NCBI GenBank assembly: GCA_937901145.1
Contig: CALCHE010000154.1
Location: 1 to 10,371, forward strand
Source: an uncultured Clostridia bacterium
Lineage (GTDB): Bacteria > Bacillota > Clostridia > Oscillospirales > Acutalibacteraceae
Direction: 5' to 3'
DNA length: 10,371 bases
The position numbers and the translations under genes were made by a program. Of the stretch, positions 6,829 through 10,371 are shown piece after piece. Every line of letters starts with the position of its first letter. Positions within the stretch are counted from its first letter, which is position 1. The notes beneath the pieces were generated by a model that was given only the letters and a program-made list of their open reading frames with translations, did not search any database and was not told the origin of the DNA.

Positions 6829-7818
6829 TTATCTTTTGTTACCGCAGCCTGTGCAGAAAGCACCTTCATTGACTGCACCGCAGAATTCACAGGTCCATGT
6901 GGCTGATGCGGGCTGTGCAAAGGCAGCATTATTCTGAGGCATCTGATGAGAATAGGGATTTGCCTGCTGAGGCTGTGCATAAGCATTCTGCTGATAAGGG
7001 TTAACCTGAGGCTGTCCGTAGGGCTGCTGATATCCGCCCTGAGGCTGTCCGTAGGGCTGACCCATAGGCTGACCGTAGCCCATCTGCTGACCCTGACCGT
7101 ACATACCCTGCTGAGGCATCTGCTGACCGTAAGGGTTAGGCTGACCGTAGCCCATATTATTCATAGGCATACCTCCCATGCCCATATTGTTCATTCCCAT
7201 GCCGCCTGTCATATTAACAGCACCGTTTACACCGAGAGCCGCCATAATGTCCATACCCATTTTCTGATAGCGGTTATATTCCATCGAGCCCATACCCTCT
7301 ACACGGAAGTTATTGAGTCTTACCTCGAAATCATCGAAATAGGGATTATTTACAAGGAATTTAAGCTTGAAGTTATAGTAATACTTATACTGCGGAGGAT
7401 TATAGCTTACGCTCTGACCCTGACCGTTCTGTGTGCTGATTTCATCTCTGTCCTCGTCGATATCAAGACCGCAGGAGGTAATGGAAGAAATAGGCATAAC
7501 ATCAGGATTTTCTTCGTCCCATGAGCCGGGCTTAAAACGGGAAACAACAAAGTTGCCCTTCATCCGGTCAATATAAACCTTCTTATCCTCACCTAATACA
7601 AGTGTGGGTGAGAATGCACGGAGAGCATTTTTATTTTCTTCACGGTACTGCAGATGCTGTCTTATCTGTTCAACGGTTGAGCGTCTTCTGTCGTCGCAGA
7701 AGGGTGAAAGCTTTTTAGCACAGTCCTTACACATATTACCGTCTTCAAGCTTTCTGTTTCCGAGCATACCTATTTTTTCACCGCAGAAATCGCAGTTTTT
7801 CTTGTCAAAAAGTCCCAT
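6829..7818 (-). CDS. DUF4428-type zinc-finger protein with Gln/Gly/Pro/Tyr-rich linker and C-terminal zinc ribbon
   Basis: The start is ATG 7818 with an AAAGGAG ribosome site. Residues 9-41 are a DUF4428-type zinc finger (C9-x2-C12, C30-x2-C33, then K-L-S-P-F). About 65-175 form a beta-rich domain (Y-I-D-R-M-K-G-N-F-V-V, and Y-K-Y-Y-Y-N-F-K-L-K-F-L-V) seen in related proteins, possibly a PH-like fold. Residues 203-305 are low complexity: Met/Gly/Asn-rich, then repeats of Y-G-Q-P and related units. The end is a short zinc ribbon (C310, C313, C322, C325) ending NKR. There is no membrane segment, so it is cytoplasmic. Its ribbon (G-A-x-N-x-G-x-F-C-x-x-C-G) is nearly the same as those in the adjacent SPFH protein, suggesting that both proteins use it for the same partner or assembly. 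The disordered linker could mediate clustering. Molecular function is unknown. Confidence 0.9.
   Translation of the reverse strand: MGLFDKKNCDFCGEKIGMLGNRKLEDGNMCKDCAKKLSPFCDDRRRSTVEQIRQHLQYREENKNALRAFSPTLVLGEDKKVYIDRMKGNFVVSRFKPGSWDEENPDVMPISSITSCGLDIDEDRDEISTQNGQGQSVSYNPPQYKYYYNFKLKFLVNNPYFDDFEVRLNNFRVEGMGSMEYNRYQKMGMDIMAALGVNGAVNMTGGMGMNNMGMGGMPMNNMGYGQPNPYGQQMPQQGMYGQGQQMGYGQPMGQPYGQPQGGYQQPYGQPQVNPYQQNAYAQPQQANPYSHQMPQNNAAFAQPASATWTCEFCGAVNEGAFCTGCGNKR
6946..7200. repeat. Short direct repeats encoding the Gln/Gly/Pro/Tyr-rich linker
   Basis: The linker region is built of degenerate repeats. Two exact 19-base pairs are visible: 7008-7026 with 7041-7059 (core GGCTGTCCGTAGGG on the plus strand) and 7065-7083 with 7137-7155 (core GGCTGACCGTAGCCC). 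They encode Y-G-Q-P-type units. Such tracts can change in copy number, so the linker length probably varies between strains. Confidence 0.7.
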
Positions 7819-7853
7819 AATAATTTTCTCCTTTATGTAAATTCAGTTAATTT

Positions 7854-9194
7854 TCAGTTTGCATCATTACTGTCGAAGATGTCACCGCATTCGGGACAGA
7901 ACTTCGGCGGATTGTGGGGGTCTTCGGGCTTCCAGCCGCATTTGTCACACTGATAAAGCGGTGCACCCTCAGGCTTTCTGCTGCCGCATTCGGGGCAGAA
8001 CTTACCCTTATTCACTGCACCGCAGGAGCAGGTCCAGCCTTCAGCTACAGGCTTGGGTGAGCCGCATTCTGCACAGAATTTACCTGTGTTTGTGGCTCCG
8101 CAAGCACATTTCCATCCGTCCTGAACAGGTGCGGGGGCAGGAGCTGTCTGTTGCTGAGCTTGCTGTGTCTGTTGCTGCTGAACACCGGCATTATACATAG
8201 CCATCGGATCAAATCCGCCACCACCGGCACCCATAGCCATGTTCATACCTATAAAGCCCATCATAGCTCCGTTTGGGTTAGCTGCAGCGGATTCCATAGC
8301 CTTTGCTCTTGCAGCAGCCTCTCTGCCAGCCATCATAAAGGGATTCGAGCCAAGAGTTGCATCGTCCTCCATCTGCTGAATTACCGCTCTGTCTTCATCA
8401 GTAAGGCTGATGGGATTCATAGCGATAGAGGAAACGGAAATACCTCTCTTTTCTGTCCAGGTATATTTAAGAGCGTTATTTACAGCATTTTTCAGCTCTG
8501 CAGTATGTGCGGGAATCTGTGCAGGACGAAGCTCAAGTGCTGAAAGCTCTGCAAAGGCAGGCTGAAGTGCATCGATAAGCTCAACCTTAAGCTGTCCGTC
8601 AATCTCTGCTCTTGTAAACTCATAGGTCGCATTGCCGCAGATTTCCGTATAGAAAAGAAGCGGATCAGTAATCTTATAGGAATAGATACCGTTACATCTT
8701 ACCTGAACGGTACGGAAGAGATTAAGCCTTTTATTGACAACCTCAAATGAAAATGGATTGGGTGTTCCGAATTTATTGTCGAGTATTTCCTTTGTATTGA
8801 AATAATATACTCTCTGATCCTTAGGTGCTTCACCGCCGTAGGTGAAACGCTTACCGATATTCTTGAAGGTTGCCTTTATGCTGTCACCGAATGAACCTGC
8901 AAAAATGCTCGGCTCTGTTGAAGCGTCATAGGTGAATTCACCCGGCTCTGCACAAACCTCGACAACCTTGCCCTGCTCAACGATAATCATACACTGACCG
9001 TCAGCTACAACTATTCCCGAGCCTGATGTGATAATGTTTTCATCACCCTTGTAGTTTGATGAGCGTCCTGTTGTTTTTTTCTGTCCCTTTCTCATAAGGA
9101 CATCATTAGGTAATGACTCGCAAACGAAAAATTCCTTCCACTGGTCAGCCATTACGCCGCCTGCCGCACCGAACGCAGCCTTAATAAGTCCCAT
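7854..9194 (-). CDS. SPFH/Band-7 protein of the YdjI (virion-core-like) family with three C-terminal zinc ribbons
   Basis: The start is ATG 9194 after an AAAGGAG site. The N-terminus MGLIKAAFGAAGG-x-x-A-D-Q-W-K-E-F-F is characteristic of the family annotated as SPFH or virion core protein. The SPFH domain covers about 20-245 (G-D-x-N-I-I-T-x-G-S-G-I-V-V-A-D-G-Q, E-P-G-E-F-T-Y-D, V-Y-Y-F-N-T-K-E, F-G-T-P-N-P-F). A predicted helical part follows to about 305, then a Met/Gly- and Gln-rich linker (308-358). Three zinc ribbons close the protein: C363/C365/C374/C377, C389/C391/C400/C403 and C416/C419/C433/C436. The first two are a 26-residue tandem duplication. SPFH proteins assemble on membranes into rings or cages and organise membrane domains; YdjI of B. 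subtilis acts with PspA. This protein lacks a clear membrane helix and may be held at the membrane by its neighbours. It stops with TGA, 35 bases before the next gene. Confidence 0.93.
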   Translation of the reverse strand: MGLIKAAFGAAGGVMADQWKEFFVCESLPNDVLMRKGQKKTTGRSSNYKGDENIITSGSGIVVADGQCMIIVEQGKVVEVCAEPGEFTYDASTEPSIFAGSFGDSIKATFKNIGKRFTYGGEAPKDQRVYYFNTKEILDNKFGTPNPFSFEVVNKRLNLFRTVQVRCNGIYSYKITDPLLFYTEICGNATYEFTRAEIDGQLKVELIDALQPAFAELSALELRPAQIPAHTAELKNAVNNALKYTWTEKRGISVSSIAMNPISLTDEDRAVIQQMEDDATLGSNPFMMAGREAAARAKAMESAAANPNGAMMGFIGMNMAMGAGGGGFDPMAMYNAGVQQQQTQQAQQQTAPAPAPVQDGWKCACGATNTGKFCAECGSPKPVAEGWTCSCGAVNKGKFCPECGSRKPEGAPLYQCDKCGWKPEDPHNPPKFCPECGDIFDSNDAN

Positions 9195-9215
9195 AATATT
9201 TTCTCCTTTTGTTGA

Positions 9216-9475
9216 TTATTTTTTGGAATAAGGATTCTTATTCTCCTTCGGTAGGTCCTTGTAATTGCCTGCTCTTGTGAGTGAGCCGAAACAAAAGCTT
9301 TAAGCATAACGAACAGCACCCACAGTACTATTGAGCCGATAAACCACCAAAGAGAAATCCCTTTCCATAAATGTAAAGCTAAAAATATCCACGCAGGAAC
9401 AGTCCATTCCAGGTTAAAGGCAAGAGAAATCAGCAGAGACAAGATAAATCCTTTACTGTTTTTTCTCTTTTCCAC
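9216..9475 (-). pseudogene. Small two-segment membrane protein, apparent frameshift near its C-terminus
   Basis: A frame from GTG 9475 encodes a Lys-rich start and two hydrophobic segments (about residues 9-36 and 40-62, with WTVPAWIFLALHLW and WWFIGSIVLWVLFVML). Read on, this frame loses membrane-protein character after residue 62 and runs 43 bases into the SPFH gene. In the frame one base back, the DNA from about 9290 encodes (SLTR)AGNYKDLPKENKNPYSKK and stops at TAA 9218-9216, 21 bases before the SPFH start, the spacing seen elsewhere in the cluster. The natural product is therefore probably about 85 residues, and one base appears to be missing between roughly 9298 and 9270. The cause may be mutation, a sequencing or assembly error, or recoding. 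The GTG start has only a distant AGAGAGG site (about 15 bases), so the start is uncertain. Function unknown. Confidence 0.65.
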
Positions 9476-9511
9476 CCCGAAAACACCGTTCCTCTCTGAT
9501 TTATTAACTTT

Positions 9512-10371
9512 TTATTTGACCTTTACACCCATAATATCGCTCCATGCAGAATAAACATATCCACTGTCGGTTTTGATGTAGGTGCGAACCTTGAAATAGT
9601 AGGTCTTGCCGCTTGTAAGCTTTGTAATGTCACAGCGGGTTGTATCTGCCTTGAAGTTTGCATACTTCTTGAAGCCTGTTGTTTTGCTTGTTGAGTAGTA
9701 AACCGTGTAGCCTGTTTCACCCTTGACATCTGTGTGGTAAACATATGCTTTGCCCTTTGTGGATGAAGCTGTTACTTTGGTAAGTGCAGGTGTCTTTGTC
9801 TTTGTAGCAGACTTGAGGAGTGCATAAGTTTCACTGTCGTACACCTTGCCTGAAGAAGTTTTACCGTATGCTACGATTTTGAATGTGTATTTTGTACCTG
9901 TAAGAAGACCCTTTACTGTATAGGTTGTGTTTGTTGTGGTGTTGATCTTCACATAAGCCTTTTTTGAATTGCTGTAGTAGTAAAGTGTGTAACCTGTTGC
10001 ACCGGTAACTGCAGACCAGGTAAGCTTATTTGATGTTGTGCCCTGTGAAGCAGATTTCACTGTTGCAGGCTTACCGGGAAGAATGTAGAAATAGAGATTC
10101 TTTGTTCCGCTGTAGTTGCCTATAAATGCAACTTTTACAGTATATCTGCCTATGCCTGCTCTCTTTGATGCAACGGTGATTTTGTAGTCAGTATTTTTAA
10201 CAAGAGTTTTACCGTTTGCATCCTTAACGGTCAATTTAGGAGTTTTGTTTTTGCCGTCGTAGATGTAGGATGTTGCAGAGAGGGTGAGGGATTTAATCTT
10301 TGCAATTGTTTCGGTTTTCTCTATATCACCGCAGGAGCACTTGTATTCGATTTTGCCGTTTGCGGTGAGGG
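9512..10371 (-). CDS. C-terminal part of a secreted Ig/Fn3-repeat surface protein (5' end outside the window)
   Basis: The frame is open from the right window edge (first full codon at 10369) to TAA 9514-9512, giving 285 residues. Residues 9-14 (Y-K-C-S-C-G) are the end of a CxxCG-type module. About 24-98 is an Ig-like domain (L-S-A-T-S-Y-I-Y-D-G-K, D-Y-K-I-T-V, G-I-G-R-Y-T-V-K-V, F-I-G-N-Y-S-G-T). Then come two fibronectin type III domains, at about 99-194 and 195-285, each with the L-T-W/Y-V-Y, G-Y-T-x-Y-Y and T-x-Y-x-F-K-[IV] pattern. It ends directly after the second Fn3 with no sortase motif or membrane helix, so anchoring must come from the missing N-terminal part or be non-covalent. 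The TTG at 10234 is internal and not a real start. The gap to the next gene is only 36 bases with no terminator, so transcription may continue into the SPFH cluster. Confidence 0.9.
   Translation of the reverse strand, partial: LTANGKIEYKCSCGDIEKTETIAKIKSLTLSATSYIYDGKNKTPKLTVKDANGKTLVKNTDYKITVASKRAGIGRYTVKVAFIGNYSGTKNLYFYILPGKPATVKSASQGTTSNKLTWSAVTGATGYTLYYYSNSKKAYVKINTTTNTTYTVKGLLTGTKYTFKIVAYGKTSSGKVYDSETYALLKSATKTKTPALTKVTASSTKGKAYVYHTDVKGETGYTVYYSTSKTTGFKKYANFKADTTRCDITKLTSGKTYYFKVRTYIKTDSGYVYSAWSDIMGVKVK

Noticed and set aside
6946..7524. Plus-strand 192-codon frame inside the DUF4428 gene
   Set aside because: Its Leu/His/Arg-rich repeats are the reverse reading of the Gln/Gly/Pro/Tyr linker repeats.
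9270..9300. Programmed -1 frameshift site
   Set aside because: No X-XXY-YYZ heptamer is present in the required phase, and I see no stimulatory stem next to it; a missing base is simpler.
9152..9475. Intact 107-residue reading of the small membrane gene
   Set aside because: The last 40 or so residues are Arg/Gln-rich without membrane character and overlap the SPFH gene and its ribosome site. The alternative frame gives a sensible tail and normal spacing.
9476..9600. Promoter for the SPFH cluster at the end of the Fn3 gene
   Set aside because: TATTAT-like hexamers occur, but no acceptable -35 box at 16-18 bases; the true promoter is probably further upstream, possibly outside the window.

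Overview
The window looks like a piece of a gut-type Clostridia chromosome (Oscillospiraceae/Ruminococcaceae-like). The evidence is strong AGGAGG-type ribosome binding sites with AT-rich spacers, moderate GC, BspA-type leucine-rich-repeat and Fn3 surface proteins with CxxCG modules, a Thr/Glu-linker lipoprotein, and a DUF4428 protein. The assignment is inferred from protein style; no marker gene is present. Every gene I can support lies on the minus strand, so the window is transcribed from right to left. It is almost fully coding: the longest gap is 189 bases (3036-3224).

Layout in transcription order. (1) 10371-9512: the C-terminal part of a secreted Ig/Fn3 protein, entering from outside the window. 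(2) 9475-4362: a compact cluster of six genes. They are a small two-segment membrane protein with an apparent frameshift (9475-9216), a YdjI-like SPFH protein ending in three zinc ribbons (9194-7854), a DUF4428-type zinc-finger protein with a Gln/Gly/Pro/Tyr-rich middle (7818-6829), a 53-residue single-pass membrane protein (6822-6661), a YdjG-like double-zinc-ribbon protein with a C-terminal membrane segment (6647-5565), and a secreted, membrane-anchored protein with two TPM domains (5549-4362). (3) An 11-bp hairpin (4325-4353), then a lipoprotein (4301-3225) and an intrinsic terminator (3129-3161). (4) A second transcription unit. It begins with a promoter whose -35 element abuts a perfect 18-base dyad with a TACA-NN-TGTA core (3103-3120). 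It encodes a 164-residue unknown protein with a TTG start (3035-2541) and then, 13 bases on, a large secreted leucine-rich-repeat protein that leaves the window on the left (2527-1).

The centre of interest is the six-gene cluster. From memory, SPFH (YdjI), zinc-ribbon membrane (YdjG) and TPM-like membrane (YdjH) proteins occur together next to the phage-shock protein PspA in the Bacillus subtilis ydjFGHI envelope-stress operon. Here the same three protein types occur without a visible PspA. They are joined by a DUF4428/zinc-ribbon protein, a tiny membrane protein and another small membrane protein. My inference is a membrane-associated assembly: the SPFH protein and the zinc-ribbon proteins on the cytoplasmic face, the small membrane proteins in the bilayer, and the TPM domains outside. 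Its biochemical activity is not evident from sequence. The flanking genes encode envelope or cell-surface proteins, so the whole region is devoted to the cell envelope.
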